Positions 16,173 through 25,507 of a stretch of 64,000 bases of DNA are shown here, piece by piece. The notes under the pieces were generated by a model that saw nothing but the letters and a program-made list of their open reading frames with translations, was not told the DNA's origin and ran no database searches. Origin of the DNA: Thermoactinomyces intermedius. Lineage in GTDB: Bacteria; Bacillota; Bacilli; Thermoactinomycetales; Thermoactinomycetaceae. The stretch lies in NCBI RefSeq assembly GCF_016055025.1, contig NZ_JAECVW010000002.1, one strand, 5' to 3'. Position 1 is the first letter of the stretch. Each line of letters starts with the position of its first letter. The translations under genes and the position numbers were made by a program.

Positions 16173-17285
16173 TTACCGTTTTTCAACCGGAACATAACGT
16201 TGGTTGGTCAGCCCCACATACTCCGCACGGGGACGGATGAGACGGTTATCCCGATATTGCTCCAAGATGTGAGCGGTCCATCCGGTCACGCGGCTCATGG
16301 CAAAAATTGGCGTGAAAAGATCCCGCGGAATGCCCAGATAAGTGTAAACCGAAGCGGAATAGAAATCGACATTGGGCTTGAGTCCCTTCTTCTCCGTCAC
16401 CAGTTTCTCGATGGAGGTGGACATGTCATACCATTTGCTGTCCCCGTGTTGACTGGACAATTGACGGGACATTTCCCGCAAATGTTTGGCGCGCGGATCC
16501 CCGTTTTTGTAGACACGATGACCGAAGCCCATGATTTTTTCTTTGCGGTCCAATTTGTCTTGGATCACCGTTTCGATGCGATCCGGACTTCCGATTTCTT
16601 CTAACATGGCCATAACCCGTTCATTGGCACCGCCATGCAACGGTCCTTTTAAGGTTCCGATCGCTGTGGTCACCGCCGAATAGATATCAGAAAGCGTTCC
16701 CGTGGTCACCCGGGCGGCAAACGTGGAAGCATTCAGCTCATGGTCGGCGTGGAGCACAAGCGCTTTATCAAACGCTTTCACCGATACGTCAGAAGGTTCT
16801 TCGCCCGTTAACATATACAGGAAGTTTGCCGCAAAGCTTAATCCTTTTTTGGGAGTAACCGGTTCCAGTCCTTGGCGGATTCTGGCAAAGGCTGTAATAA
16901 TGGTCGGGATTTTAGCTGTTAATTTGATCGCTTTTCTTTGATTTGCTTCCAGACTATTATCATCGGCTTCCTCATCATACAGGGCCAATGTGGAAACAGC
17001 CGTGCGCAACACTCCCATGGGGTGGACATCTTTCGGATACGCTTTCAATTGTTCATAAATGACATCCGGGATCTCTGCATAATCCTCAAAATTTTTCTTT
17101 AACTCGTCCAACTCCGACCGTGTCGGAAGATGGCCTTTCCACAATAAGAAAGCCACTTCTTCAAACGTTGCGTTATCGGCCAGGTCATCAATGTTATATC
17201 CACGGTATGTTAAAACCCCATCAATAATCGAACTGATCTCGGAAGAACACGCCACGATACCTTCAAGACCTTTTGCAACCGTCAT
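16173..17285 (-). CDS. citZ: Citrate synthase
   Basis: Condenses acetyl-CoA and oxaloacetate, entry of the TCA cycle. Short type-II-like form of 370 residues typical of Gram-positives. Motifs: TYRGYNIDDLADNATFEEV, catalytic His in LHADHELNASTFAARV, GPLHGGANERVM, GFGHRVYKNGDPRA and C-terminal Asp in FYSASVYTYLGI. The ATG at 17285 follows AAAGGAG. A cre-like site and an AT-rich leader lie upstream, as for CcpA-regulated citZ in Bacillus. Confidence 0.96.
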   Translation of the reverse strand: MTVAKGLEGIVACSSEISSIIDGVLTYRGYNIDDLADNATFEEVAFLLWKGHLPTRSELDELKKNFEDYAEIPDVIYEQLKAYPKDVHPMGVLRTAVSTLALYDEEADDNSLEANQRKAIKLTAKIPTIITAFARIRQGLEPVTPKKGLSFAANFLYMLTGEEPSDVSVKAFDKALVLHADHELNASTFAARVTTGTLSDIYSAVTTAIGTLKGPLHGGANERVMAMLEEIGSPDRIETVIQDKLDRKEKIMGFGHRVYKNGDPRAKHLREMSRQLSSQHGDSKWYDMSTSIEKLVTEKKGLKPNVDFYSASVYTYLGIPRDLFTPIFAMSRVTGWTAHILEQYRDNRLIRPRAEYVGLTNQRYVPVEKR

Positions 17286-17336
17286 ATGATCGCTCCTTTA
17301 CTCAAAGATCTATGCCATGTGGGACACTACCTTTAT

Positions 17337-17350
17337 TGAAAACGGTTAAA
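17337..17350 (-). promoter_or_regulatory. Candidate cre site upstream of citZ
   Basis: The plus strand reads TGAAAACGGTTAAA, matching 12 of 14 CcpA consensus positions. A -10-like TATAAT on the minus strand lies at 17386-17391, upstream of it. The intergenic stretch 17286-17722 otherwise holds only AT-rich sequence and the two divergent promoters. Confidence 0.4.
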
Positions 17351-17672
17351 ATTTTTTAATGAATGAACCATCATTCTCTTTACTGATTATAAAACATCTT
17401 TTTCAATAAAACATCATTTGTTCGTATTTACACAAATTTTGGACTTTTCTATTATCCTTATTTATTAAATAATAATATTTAGCAGAATCATAATAAATAT
17501 TATTATTTAAATTTATACATTTTATAATTTTGGTAGTGCCCAGCTTTTTATATCGATTTTCATTTTATCATAAATTGAACAATTTATCACATCAGTTATT
17601 CACTATTGTTTATAATTGAACAAATTAAACGAATATTTTGCTTTGATTTTCTCCTTGGTTTGTCTTTTTCCA

Positions 17673-17681
17673 TGGTATAAT
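17673..17681 (+). promoter_or_regulatory. Extended -10 promoter for ytvI
   Basis: TGGTATAAT, an extended -10 element, lies 42 bases before the ytvI start and GGGAGGT precedes the ATG. No good -35 is needed for this class. Confidence 0.45.
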
Positions 17682-17722
17682 AAAAATGGCAAAGAACGTT
17701 GTAACTGGGAGGTCCCCGTCAG

Positions 17723-18871
17723 ATGGTTTATCCTAAATGGATGGGAATCATTCTCCGGTCCCTTCTGGTGGCCGGCATCCTGCTGGGTACATATTTATTG
17801 GTTTCGGTCACCATGCCGCTGGTGTATCCCTTTGTGATCGGCTGGTTGATCGCCATGTTCATCGAGCCGATGGTCCGCTGGCTGAACAAAAGGGCCAAAA
17901 TCCCCCGTTGGGCGGGAGTGACATTGATCCTGCTGTTGCTTCTGAGCCTGTTGTTGACGCTGATTATTTTTTTGGTTGCCGAAATCGTGGTTGAATTAAC
18001 GAAGTTGGCGGACTTCCTGCCGGTGATTTTCAATAAGATCGGGCAAACTTTTGTTCAGACATTCACGAAAGAAAACACTGATTTTCGCCGGATCATTGAT
18101 ACCGTGCAAACGTATCTGGAAAAAAATCCCGAGCATGAACAACGCATTTCCCAAAGTATCCAGGAAAACATCGGGGTGATTGCCGATAAAGGAAGCGAAT
18201 TCATCACCGGAATCCTGGTGGCAATCGGCCAGTTTATCAGCAATCTGCCTTATTTAATCACGGTCCTTGTCTTTATCACGCTTGCCGCCCTTTTTATCGG
18301 TTGGGATTGGCCGCGCTTACGTAAAAAAATATTATGGGTGATCCCCGTTGACATACAAAAAACAATCCGGTCCATTTTAACGGATTTAAAAAAAGCGTTA
18401 CTCGGATTTGTCCGTGCACAACTTGCCCTGGTCACCATCACGGCTGTGATCATGTTGGTCGGGCTGACGATATTAAAAATTCCGTATGCCTTTACCATCG
18501 CATTTATCATCGGGCTGGTGGACTTGCTGCCTTATCTGGGTGTCGGCGCCGTTTTGGTTCCTTGGATCATTTATCTGTTTTTGACCGGTAACCTCCAATG
18601 GGCAATCGGCCTTTCCATCACTTACGGAATCATTATCACCGTCCGTCAATTCCTTGAACCCAAACTCGTGGCAAGCAGCATCGGCATTGATCCGTTGCTC
18701 ACCCTGATCTCGTTGTTTGTCGGCTTAAAGCTGTTTGGCATCATCGGGCTGATCCTTGGGCCGGTCACGGTTGTGATTTTAATGGCTCTTCACCGGGCAC
18801 GAGTCTTCCAAGATATTTGGAAATACATCCTCGGTCATGAACCGCCGGTTCTCCGGCAGAAAAAAGATTGA
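17723..18871 (+). CDS. ytvI: Sporulation membrane protein YtvI (AI-2E transporter family)
   Basis: Polytopic membrane protein (382 residues, about eight helices) of the AI-2 exporter/PerM family. The N-terminal helix pair includes VYPFVIGWLIAMFIEPMVRW; the C-terminal half has the family segments GLVDLLPYLGVGAVLVPWII and FLEPKLVASSIGIDPLLTLI. In Bacillus subtilis ytvI lies beside citZ in the same divergent arrangement and is tied to sporulation. The transported molecule is unknown. GGGAGGT precedes the ATG. Confidence 0.85.
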   Translation: MVYPKWMGIILRSLLVAGILLGTYLLVSVTMPLVYPFVIGWLIAMFIEPMVRWLNKRAKIPRWAGVTLILLLLLSLLLTLIIFLVAEIVVELTKLADFLPVIFNKIGQTFVQTFTKENTDFRRIIDTVQTYLEKNPEHEQRISQSIQENIGVIADKGSEFITGILVAIGQFISNLPYLITVLVFITLAALFIGWDWPRLRKKILWVIPVDIQKTIRSILTDLKKALLGFVRAQLALVTITAVIMLVGLTILKIPYAFTIAFIIGLVDLLPYLGVGAVLVPWIIYLFLTGNLQWAIGLSITYGIIITVRQFLEPKLVASSIGIDPLLTLISLFVGLKLFGIIGLILGPVTVVILMALHRARVFQDIWKYILGHEPPVLRQKKD

Positions 18872-18898
18872 AATGAAAAAATCCCGTCCAAAGCAAAC

Positions 18899-18921
18899 AA
18901 GGAGTCCGATTCGGACTCCTT
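18899..18921. terminator. Shared terminator between convergent ytvI and fxsA
   Basis: A perfect 11-base palindromic stem (AAGGAGTCCGA/TCGGACTCCTT) is flanked by TTTT on the plus side. It serves convergent genes. Confidence 0.75.
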
Positions 18922-18922
18922 T

Positions 18923-19327
18923 TCAATATCTCCGGTACCATATGATTTCCCCACGTTCAAATTTTTTCTTCAACCATCGGATGATCCAATGCTTGACTAT
19001 TGCACGGGTATAAGGAAAGACCAAAAGAAAACCGGCCGCATCCGTAAAAAATCCAGGCGTGATGAGCAAAATGCCTCCGCTCAAAATACAGGCCCCGTCA
19101 ATCAAAGCTTCGCCGGGCAATTCCCCTTTTTGCATTTGGATCATGGCCAACCGGTACGTATTCCAGCCTTCCCGTCTGGCTAACCAGGCTCCCAGCACTG
19201 CACTCAAAAAGACGAGCATGATGGTTGGCAGTGTCCCGATCCAGCCGCCGATTTCAATAAACAACCAGATTTCCAATGCCGGGATGACAATGATCGCAGT
19301 GAGAAGAAGCAAAAACAGATTTCTCAT
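18923..19327 (-). CDS. fxsA: FxsA family membrane protein
   Basis: Small inner-membrane protein of the FxsA/YtwI family; the E. coli member relieves phage T7 exclusion by the F plasmid when overproduced, and its natural role is unknown. Helices: LFLLLLTAIIVIPALEIWLF, then TIMLVFLSAVLGAWLARREG, the family segment GALIDGACILSGGILLITPGFF-like region, and a basic C terminus (IIRWLKKKFERGEIIWYRRY). The ATG at 19327 has GGAAGG upstream and overlaps the thioesterase stop (ATGA), so the two are co-translated. Confidence 0.85.
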   Translation of the reverse strand: MRNLFLLLLTAIIVIPALEIWLFIEIGGWIGTLPTIMLVFLSAVLGAWLARREGWNTYRLAMIQMQKGELPGEALIDGACILSGGILLITPGFFTDAAGFLLVFPYTRAIVKHWIIRWLKKKFERGEIIWYRRY

Positions 19328-19755
19328 TTTCCTTCCCCCGTGAAACGGATGAACCAATCATAAAGCTCCGGAACCGCTTTCTTCAAATTCACCCGCTTCA
19401 TGTCCCGGTCCACCCATAAATGAGAGGATTCCCCTTTTGCCAGACATTGGCCGGTCTCATGGTTCAGCACTTCATAAGAAAAAATGATTTTCCACTTGTT
19501 CCAGTCTTTGATGCTTGTCCGCACAACCACCAAATCATCATATTTTGCCGAATACAGATATTTGCAGTGAATATCCACAACCGGCAGCAAAATACCTTTC
19601 TCTTCCAATTTTTTATATGAAAATCCGTGTTCTCTCATGAATTCGGTACGCCCCGACTCAAACCAAACCAGATAATTGGCATGATAGACCACACCCATTT
19701 GGTCTGTTTCCTGATAACGGACACGCAGCTTCGTTTCGGACGTCTTTTTCATCAT
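19324..19755 (-). CDS. Acyl-CoA thioesterase, YbgC/FadM type
   Basis: Hotdog-fold thioesterase that hydrolyses acyl-CoA. The active-site segment is YQETDQMGVVYHANYLVWFE, with the catalytic Asp as in 4-hydroxybenzoyl-CoA thioesterases, followed by FMREHGFSYKKLEEKGILLP. About 143 residues from the ATG at 19755 (MMKKTSETK), chosen for the AAGGGGGA upstream. It is translationally linked to fxsA. Confidence 0.85.
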   Translation of the reverse strand: MMKKTSETKLRVRYQETDQMGVVYHANYLVWFESGRTEFMREHGFSYKKLEEKGILLPVVDIHCKYLYSAKYDDLVVVRTSIKDWNKWKIIFSYEVLNHETGQCLAKGESSHLWVDRDMKRVNLKKAVPELYDWFIRFTGEGK

Positions 19756-19942
19756 ACGGATTCCCCCTTCGAATAGCACCGGTGACTTTTGACATATTGT
19801 TTTATTTGTCAACCTTTTTTTATAATAGCCTTAGCATTAACCAAACGGGAGCTTTCTTCACACATAATTTAAATCTTCCTCTCACATAATGTGAGTAACC
19901 ACCCTCTTCATCCAATCCATATACAAACAAGGAGGGAGATCA

Positions 19943-20029
19943 ATGAGCCGCAAAAAGAAGAAAAAGTTGCGCAGGAAACTTCGCTGGTGGGTCTTTCCGC
20001 GTTTGGGCCTGGTTCCATTTTCATTTTAA
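19943..20029 (+). CDS. 28-residue strongly basic peptide
   Basis: ATG at 19943 with a strong ribosome binding site (AAGGAGGGAGATCA). The peptide starts MSRKKKKKLRRKLRWWVF and ends PRLGLVPFSF: eleven Lys/Arg in the first 20 residues, two Trp and a hydrophobic tail. A perfect terminator follows 20 bases later. Too short for most gene finders and not recognised. It could bind nucleic acid or membranes; codons and signals make translation likely. Confidence 0.6.
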   Translation: MSRKKKKKLRRKLRWWVFPRLGLVPFSF

Positions 20030-20048
20030 TCATAAACGTTTTAAAGAA

Positions 20049-20077
20049 AAAGCGCTGGTGGATCCAGCGCTTTTTTC
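20049..20077. terminator. Bidirectional terminator between the basic peptide gene and pyk
   Basis: AAGCGCTGG/CCAGCGCTT stem with a five-base loop; six T follow on the plus strand and AAAGAAAAA gives the T run for pyk on the minus strand. Confidence 0.85.
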
Positions 20078-21843
20078 TACAAAACGTTTGCCCTTCCGGA
20101 GTAAATTTGTCCGTGTTCCCCGTCGACGGTCACTTCACTTTCGTTTGCCAACAGTTTCACGGCGTCTTGCACTCCCACTACCACCGGGATGCCCAGGCTG
20201 ACACCGACAACCGCAGCATGCGAAGTCAAACCGCCTTCTTCGGTAATCACGGCCGAAGCCTTTTTAAATGCTTCCATCATGTCTTTGTCCGTACTGTGTG
20301 TCACAATGATACCGCCTTTGACCATCTTGCGATTCAACTCATCCGCATTTTTTGCCACGATCACCGGACCGGTCACGACGCGTTTGCCGATTCCCTGTCC
20401 TTGCGCCAACACGCCGCCGATCACATGCACTTTCATCAAATTGGTGGTTCCTGATTTTCCGACTGGCACCCCGGCCGTAATGACGACCAGATCTCCTTGT
20501 TTCACATATTGGTTTTCCAGTGCCGTGGAAATGGCATAAGTGAACATTTCATCCGTTGTTTCCGCATTGATTCCCTTGATGGGATAAACTCCCCAAACCA
20601 GCGATAATTTTCGCAAGGTCGATTCATTGGGTGTCACGGCAATCACGGGAGTTTTCGGGCGGTATTTGGACACCATGCGTGCGGTATATCCGGTTTCGGT
20701 CGGGGTCACGATTGCCGAACATTCCAATTTGTAAGAGGTATGCACCACGGCCTGGCTGATGGACTCGGTAATCGTGTGGCTGATCTCTCTGATTTTTTGT
20801 TGAAAACGTTCCTGATACCGAAGCGATGATTCCGTGCGAATGGCAATCCGCGCCATGGTACTGACGGATTCCACCGGATATTTCCCGGCCGCCGTTTCCC
20901 CGGACAACATGATGGCATCGGTTCCGTCCAAAATCGCATTGGCCACGTCGCTGGCTTCCGCCCGGGTGGGCCTTGGATTGCGTTGCATGGAATCCAGCAT
21001 TTGCGTCGCCGTGATCACCGGTTTGCCCAGGTGGTTGCATTTTTTGATCATTTCTTTTTGCACAATCGGCACTTCTTCAACGGGAATCTCCACTCCCAAA
21101 TCGCCACGGGCCACCATCAAGCCGTCACTGACATCCAAGATACTGTCCAGGTTGTCAATTCCTTCCTGGTTTTCAATTTTGGAGATGATTGGGATATGGG
21201 CTTGGTGCTCCTCCAAAATTTCCCGGATTTCCAAAACATCCTGGGGCTTTCTCACAAAAGAGGCCGCGATAAAATCGACTCCCTGTTCAATGCCGAAAAG
21301 AATATCCTTGGCATCTTTTTCCGTGATGCCCGGAAGATTTATTTTGACCCCCGGAATATTCACCCCTTTGCGGCTTTTTAAAACGCCGCCATTGTCAATG
21401 GTGCATTCGATCTCGGAGCCATGGACCCGTTCCACGGTTAAACCGATCAAACCGTCATCAATCAAAATCGTGGCGCCCGGTTGGACATCCTGCGGCAATC
21501 CTTGGTAGGAGACGGAAATCCGTTCTTCATTCCCCAAGACCGGTTCTGTTGTCAGTGTGACCTTGTTTCCGGCAACCAATTCAATTTCCGGCTTTTCCAA
21601 ATCGCCGGTGCGAATTTCCGGACCTTTGGTATCCAGCAAAATCGCAATATTTTTTCCTTCTTCTTTTGCCGCTTGCCGGATATTTTCAATCCGCTGTTTA
21701 TGTTCTTCATGAGAGCCGTGGGAAAAATTCAAGCGGGCCACATCCATGCCGCTTTGAATCAGCTTTTTTAACACCGGGATCTTTTCACTCGCCGGGCCAA
21801 TCGTACAGACAATCTTTGTTTTACGAAGCATCCTGCTACTCAT
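20077..21843 (-). CDS. pyk: Pyruvate kinase with C-terminal phosphohistidine domain
   Basis: Last step of glycolysis, PEP + ADP to pyruvate + ATP. Catalytic barrel with KIVCTIGPAS, RLNFSHGSHEEH, ILLDTKGPEIRTG, IISKIENQEG, MVARGDLGVEIP and MLSGETAAGKYP. The extra domain after about residue 480 ends in GGLTSHAAVVGVSLGIPVVV (His near 542), the PEP-utiliser mobile domain found in Bacillales pyruvate kinases. 588 residues, the expected long form. The start follows pfkA by about 10 bases; the two form the end of the malic enzyme-fadR-acc operon. Confidence 0.96.
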   Translation of the reverse strand: MSSRMLRKTKIVCTIGPASEKIPVLKKLIQSGMDVARLNFSHGSHEEHKQRIENIRQAAKEEGKNIAILLDTKGPEIRTGDLEKPEIELVAGNKVTLTTEPVLGNEERISVSYQGLPQDVQPGATILIDDGLIGLTVERVHGSEIECTIDNGGVLKSRKGVNIPGVKINLPGITEKDAKDILFGIEQGVDFIAASFVRKPQDVLEIREILEEHQAHIPIISKIENQEGIDNLDSILDVSDGLMVARGDLGVEIPVEEVPIVQKEMIKKCNHLGKPVITATQMLDSMQRNPRPTRAEASDVANAILDGTDAIMLSGETAAGKYPVESVSTMARIAIRTESSLRYQERFQQKIREISHTITESISQAVVHTSYKLECSAIVTPTETGYTARMVSKYRPKTPVIAVTPNESTLRKLSLVWGVYPIKGINAETTDEMFTYAISTALENQYVKQGDLVVITAGVPVGKSGTTNLMKVHVIGGVLAQGQGIGKRVVTGPVIVAKNADELNRKMVKGGIIVTHSTDKDMMEAFKKASAVITEEGGLTSHAAVVGVSLGIPVVVGVQDAVKLLANESEVTVDGEHGQIYSGRANVL

Positions 21844-21852
21844 CTCCTCATG

Positions 21853-22812
21853 TTAAATCGATAATATCTTTGCCAAGTCATATAGTTCCATATCGGGTTG
21901 ATGCTTCATGGAAAAAGCCTCATCAAAGTCAATTCCGACCAATTTATTGTTTTGGATCGCCACCATTTTATCCTTTTCTCCCGCACGCAAAAGATCGACC
22001 GCTTTAGCTCCCATCCGGCTGGCTAAAACACGGTCGAAAGCAGTAGGAGACCCTCCGCGTTGCACATGTCCCAACACGGTCACTCTTGTCTCAACGCTGA
22101 GTTTTTCTTTGATTTTCTCCGCAAATTCGACGCCGCTGCCCACACCCTCGGCAACAATGATGATGCTGTGTTTTTTCCCGCTTTCCGTTGCTTGTTTCAA
22201 CCGGCGCACCACATCATCCAGATCATACGGCGATTCCGGAATCAGGATGGATTCGGCCCCGTCGGCCAATCCGGACCAGAGGGCAATGTCCCCCGCATTT
22301 CTTCCCATCACTTCGATCACATATGTGCGCTCATGGGAAGTGGCAGTATCCCGGATCTTGTCAATGCAGTCGATGACGGTGTTGACCGCTGTGTCAAACC
22401 CGATCGTGAAATCTGTACCCGGAATGTCATTATCAATGGTTCCGGGAACACCCACAGCAGGGAAACCCAATGCCGTCAATTTTTGGGCTCCCCGGAAACT
22501 GCCGTCTCCGCCGATAACCACCAATCCGTCGATTTCATGCTTTCTCAATTGCTCAACCGCTTTTTTCCGGCCTTCCTCGGTTTGAAACTCTTTGCAACGA
22601 GCACTATATAAAATGGTACCGCCGCGATGAATGATATCCCCGACTGATCTTAAACTCAACGGACGGATATCCCCGTTGATCAAACCGGTATATCCGCGGA
22701 TCACTCCATACACTTCCAGGCCGTGATAATGTCCGCTGCGCACAACGGCACGAATGGCGGCGTTCATGCCCGGAGCGTCACCGCCACTGGTAAGTACAGC
22801 TATACGCTTCAT
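21853..22812 (-). CDS. pfkA: 6-phosphofructokinase
   Basis: Phosphorylates fructose 6-phosphate with ATP, the committed step of glycolysis. Motifs: LTSGGDAPGMNAAIRAVVR, GGDGSFRGA, the catalytic loop GTIDNDIPGTDFTIGFDTA and GRNAGDIALWSGLA. At 319 residues it matches bacterial PfkA. It lies between accA and pyk. Confidence 0.96.
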   Translation of the reverse strand: MKRIAVLTSGGDAPGMNAAIRAVVRSGHYHGLEVYGVIRGYTGLINGDIRPLSLRSVGDIIHRGGTILYSARCKEFQTEEGRKKAVEQLRKHEIDGLVVIGGDGSFRGAQKLTALGFPAVGVPGTIDNDIPGTDFTIGFDTAVNTVIDCIDKIRDTATSHERTYVIEVMGRNAGDIALWSGLADGAESILIPESPYDLDDVVRRLKQATESGKKHSIIIVAEGVGSGVEFAEKIKEKLSVETRVTVLGHVQRGGSPTAFDRVLASRMGAKAVDLLRAGEKDKMVAIQNNKLVGIDFDEAFSMKHQPDMELYDLAKILSI

Positions 22813-22905
22813 TGTTCAAATCACCTCATCAGATTCAGTATATCCCAGCCCTCAGGGACACAAAACGTCCAACCGGGACAAAAAGAGAAACCGTCAAAAC
22901 GGCTT

Positions 22906-23874
22906 CTACTTTGTGACCATCGAAGTAAATTCTCCGATCTTGGAAAATTTTTGATACCGATCCTCAATCAGTTCGTCTCCTGAGAGCAAAAGCAAAGATG
23001 TCAGATGTTTATTTATTGCTTGTTTAATATATTTTGATTGTAACATGGGATTATGGTGAGCTCCACCTTTTGGTTCTGAAATAATTTCGTCAATGACTCC
23101 TAATTTTTTCAAATCGGCGGAGGTTATCTTCAAAGCTTCGGCTGCTTCCTGGGCTTTTGCCGCATCCCGCCACAAAATGGCTGCGGCCCCTTCCGGCGAA
23201 ATCACCGAATAATAAGCATGTTCCAGCATCAACAAGCGGTTGCCGACACCGATGCCGAGTGCGCCTCCACTGCCTCCTTCCCCGGTGATGACACAGATGA
23301 TCGGGACCGAAAAACCGGCCATTTCCCGCAAATTGCGGGCGATCGCTTCACTCTGTCCCCGTTCTTCCGCTTCAATTCCCGGATGGGCCCCTTGTGTATC
23401 GATGAAGCAAATGATCGGACGGCCGAACTTATCCGCTTGCTGCATCAAACGAAGCGCTTTTCGGTATCCTTCCGGATGGGGAAGACCGAAATTGCGGGCA
23501 ATTTTATCTTTTGTGTCCGTGCCCCGTTCATGCCCGATCACCGTCACCGGACGCCCGTCCAACTTGGCAATGCCTCCGACAATCGCCGGATCATCCCCGT
23601 AGAGCCGGTCCCCGTGCAATTCCATAAAATCGGTAAAAATGGTCCGGATGTAATGCAAGGTCGTCGGACGGTTCGCATGCCGGGCAATCTGGATCTTTTG
23701 CCAGGTTGTCAAATTCCCGTATATCTCATTTTCCAAACGGGCGGCTCTGTCTTGCAACTTTGCAATTTCATCCGACAAATCAAGATTTTTTTCCTGCGAA
23801 AAATTCTCCAGTTCCTCAATTCTTTTTCTCAATTCAATCAGTGGTTTTTCAAATGGCAATGCATTTTTCATCAA
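22906..23874 (-). CDS. accA: Acetyl-CoA carboxylase carboxyltransferase subunit alpha
   Basis: With AccD transfers the carboxyl group from biotin to acetyl-CoA, giving malonyl-CoA for fatty acid synthesis. N-terminal helical part (FEKPLIELRKRIEELENFSQ) followed by the crotonase-fold domain with GDRLYGDDPAIVGG, TDTKDKIARNFGLPHPEGYR, FIDTQGAHPGIEAEERGQSE and GEGGSGGALGIGVGN. 322 residues, normal. The ATG overlaps the accD stop, so the two are co-translated. Confidence 0.95.
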   Translation of the reverse strand: MMKNALPFEKPLIELRKRIEELENFSQEKNLDLSDEIAKLQDRAARLENEIYGNLTTWQKIQIARHANRPTTLHYIRTIFTDFMELHGDRLYGDDPAIVGGIAKLDGRPVTVIGHERGTDTKDKIARNFGLPHPEGYRKALRLMQQADKFGRPIICFIDTQGAHPGIEAEERGQSEAIARNLREMAGFSVPIICVITGEGGSGGALGIGVGNRLLMLEHAYYSVISPEGAAAILWRDAAKAQEAAEALKITSADLKKLGVIDEIISEPKGGAHHNPMLQSKYIKQAINKHLTSLLLLSGDELIEDRYQKFSKIGEFTSMVTK

Positions 23875-24728
23875 GCTTCCCTCCTATCCGCGTGAAAATC
23901 CAAAATCCGTATCAGGGTTTCACGCATATCTGAACGGGGAACCACTTGATCCAACTGGCCGTGTTTCAACAAAAACTCCGCTGTCTGAAAATCATCCGGC
24001 AGTTTTTGGCGAACCGTCTGCTCGATGACCCGGCGCCCTGCAAATCCGATCAAGGCCCCCGGTTCCGCGATGTTGATATCCCCGAGGGAAGCAAAGCTCG
24101 CAGAGACTCCGCCCGTGGTCGGATGGGTCAAAACAGAAACAAACAATACATGATTCCGGTGCAATTTTTCCAGAGCCGCACTGGTCTTGGCCATTTGCAT
24201 CAAGGATAAAATCCCTTCCTGCATCCGTGCCCCTCCGGAAGCACAAAACAGAATAAACGGGTACTTCTTCAGTATCGCTCTTTCCGCCGCACGGGCAATT
24301 TTTTCCCCGACGACCGACCCCATGCTCCCCATGCGGAAACGGGAGTCCATCACACCCAACACAACCGGATAGCCTCCCATGTTCCCTTCGCCGGTGACAA
24401 TGGCTTCATTCAGGTTGCTTTTTTCCATATCTTTTTTCAGTTTCCCCTGATAGCCCGGAAACTCCAAAGGGTCGGCCGACTGCAAATCCGCGTCATATTC
24501 GATGAAACATCCGCTGTCCACCAATGACTCAATGCGCTCCCATGCGGTCATGGGAAAATGATAACCGCACGCCTTGCACACTTTCAGGTTTTTTTCCAGC
24601 TCTTTTGTAATCAAGATTGTCCGGCATTTCGGGCATTTTTGCATAATCCCTTCGGGAATCTCTTTTTTGACCTGTTCTGAAGGAATGGTTGCGTACTTTT
24701 TCTGTTTCCTGAATAAATCTCGTAACAC
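23871..24728 (-). CDS. accD: Acetyl-CoA carboxylase carboxyltransferase subunit beta
   Basis: Partner of AccA. A four-Cys zinc ribbon (C32, C35, C51, C54: KCPKC ... CKACG) is followed by the crotonase-fold domain with FCASGGARMQEG and VLTHPTTGGVSASFA. The start is GTG at 24728, with AGAAGGTG upstream. 285 residues, normal. It lies 28 bases after fadR. Confidence 0.95.
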   Translation of the reverse strand: MLRDLFRKQKKYATIPSEQVKKEIPEGIMQKCPKCRTILITKELEKNLKVCKACGYHFPMTAWERIESLVDSGCFIEYDADLQSADPLEFPGYQGKLKKDMEKSNLNEAIVTGEGNMGGYPVVLGVMDSRFRMGSMGSVVGEKIARAAERAILKKYPFILFCASGGARMQEGILSLMQMAKTSAALEKLHRNHVLFVSVLTHPTTGGVSASFASLGDINIAEPGALIGFAGRRVIEQTVRQKLPDDFQTAEFLLKHGQLDQVVPRSDMRETLIRILDFHADRREA

Positions 24729-24756
24729 GTTAACACCTTCTCTGAAAGTCTTCTTT

Positions 24757-25488
24757 TCAATCTGTCAAATCGAGTTCCATTCCACTTGTTGATTCATGAT
24801 GACTGATTCCGGTCCGAATCGAACGCCAGGCGGCAAAGAGCCGTTCCAAGCAAGAGATGGCGGACCACTCCCGTTTTTCCTTGATTGCATCCACAATTTC
24901 CTCGTAGCACACGATCATCTTCGGATAGATCTTCTCCTCATCGCCCTTCTCTTTGCTGATCGCCTTTTCAAAACAAACGACGGGATGCCAAACACGGGTT
25001 AACAGATAGTTGTCTGTTAACTTGATCAAATAAGCATGAAAATCCATCATCACTTTTTTTGGATTTTGATGATCATAAACCAGCCTTTTCATTTTTTCCA
25101 CCAGATATTCCAAATGAGCCGTTTGCTCTTTGGTCACCTGGTGCCTTTGAATGAGACGAACCGCCCCGATCTCCAGGATCATCCGCATTTCCATGACGTC
25201 TTTCTTGGCATTTTCGTTTTTTAAAATGAATCCTGCCAACAGATCGACAAATTGATGGGCATAGACAGGCTCCAGGAAAGTTCCTTCCCCTCTCCGGGTA
25301 CTGATCAATCCCAACAGTTCGAGTGAGCGCAAAACCTCCCGCACCGACGATCGTCCGGCATTCAACCGCTCGGACAATTCTCTCTCAGAAGGGAGGCGGT
25401 CACCCGGCCTGAGCCCGTCTTCTTCTATCAGTTGGTGTATTCCTTTAAAGATTGCTTCAAATTTACTGGATCCACTCATCGTTTTCAT
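24757..25488 (-). CDS. GntR-family regulator, FadR subfamily
   Basis: DNA-binding repressor with an N-terminal winged helix (GDRLPSERELSERLNAGRSSVREVLRSL, then GLISTRRGEGTFL) and a C-terminal all-helical FCD ligand domain (from about residue 90, MRMILEIGAVRLIQ). It lies between malic enzyme and accD. A FadR-type palindrome overlaps the promoter region upstream of malic enzyme, so I infer that it represses its own operon in response to an acyl-CoA or organic acid. The ligand is unknown. Confidence 0.85.
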   Translation of the reverse strand: MKTMSGSSKFEAIFKGIHQLIEEDGLRPGDRLPSERELSERLNAGRSSVREVLRSLELLGLISTRRGEGTFLEPVYAHQFVDLLAGFILKNENAKKDVMEMRMILEIGAVRLIQRHQVTKEQTAHLEYLVEKMKRLVYDHQNPKKVMMDFHAYLIKLTDNYLLTRVWHPVVCFEKAISKEKGDEEKIYPKMIVCYEEIVDAIKEKREWSAISCLERLFAAWRSIRTGISHHESTSGMELDLTD

Positions 25489-25507
25489 CCATCACGCCTT
25501 ATTTCTG

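Noticed and set aside
16702..16941. Open frame opposite citZ
   Set aside because: Shadow of citZ without translation signals.
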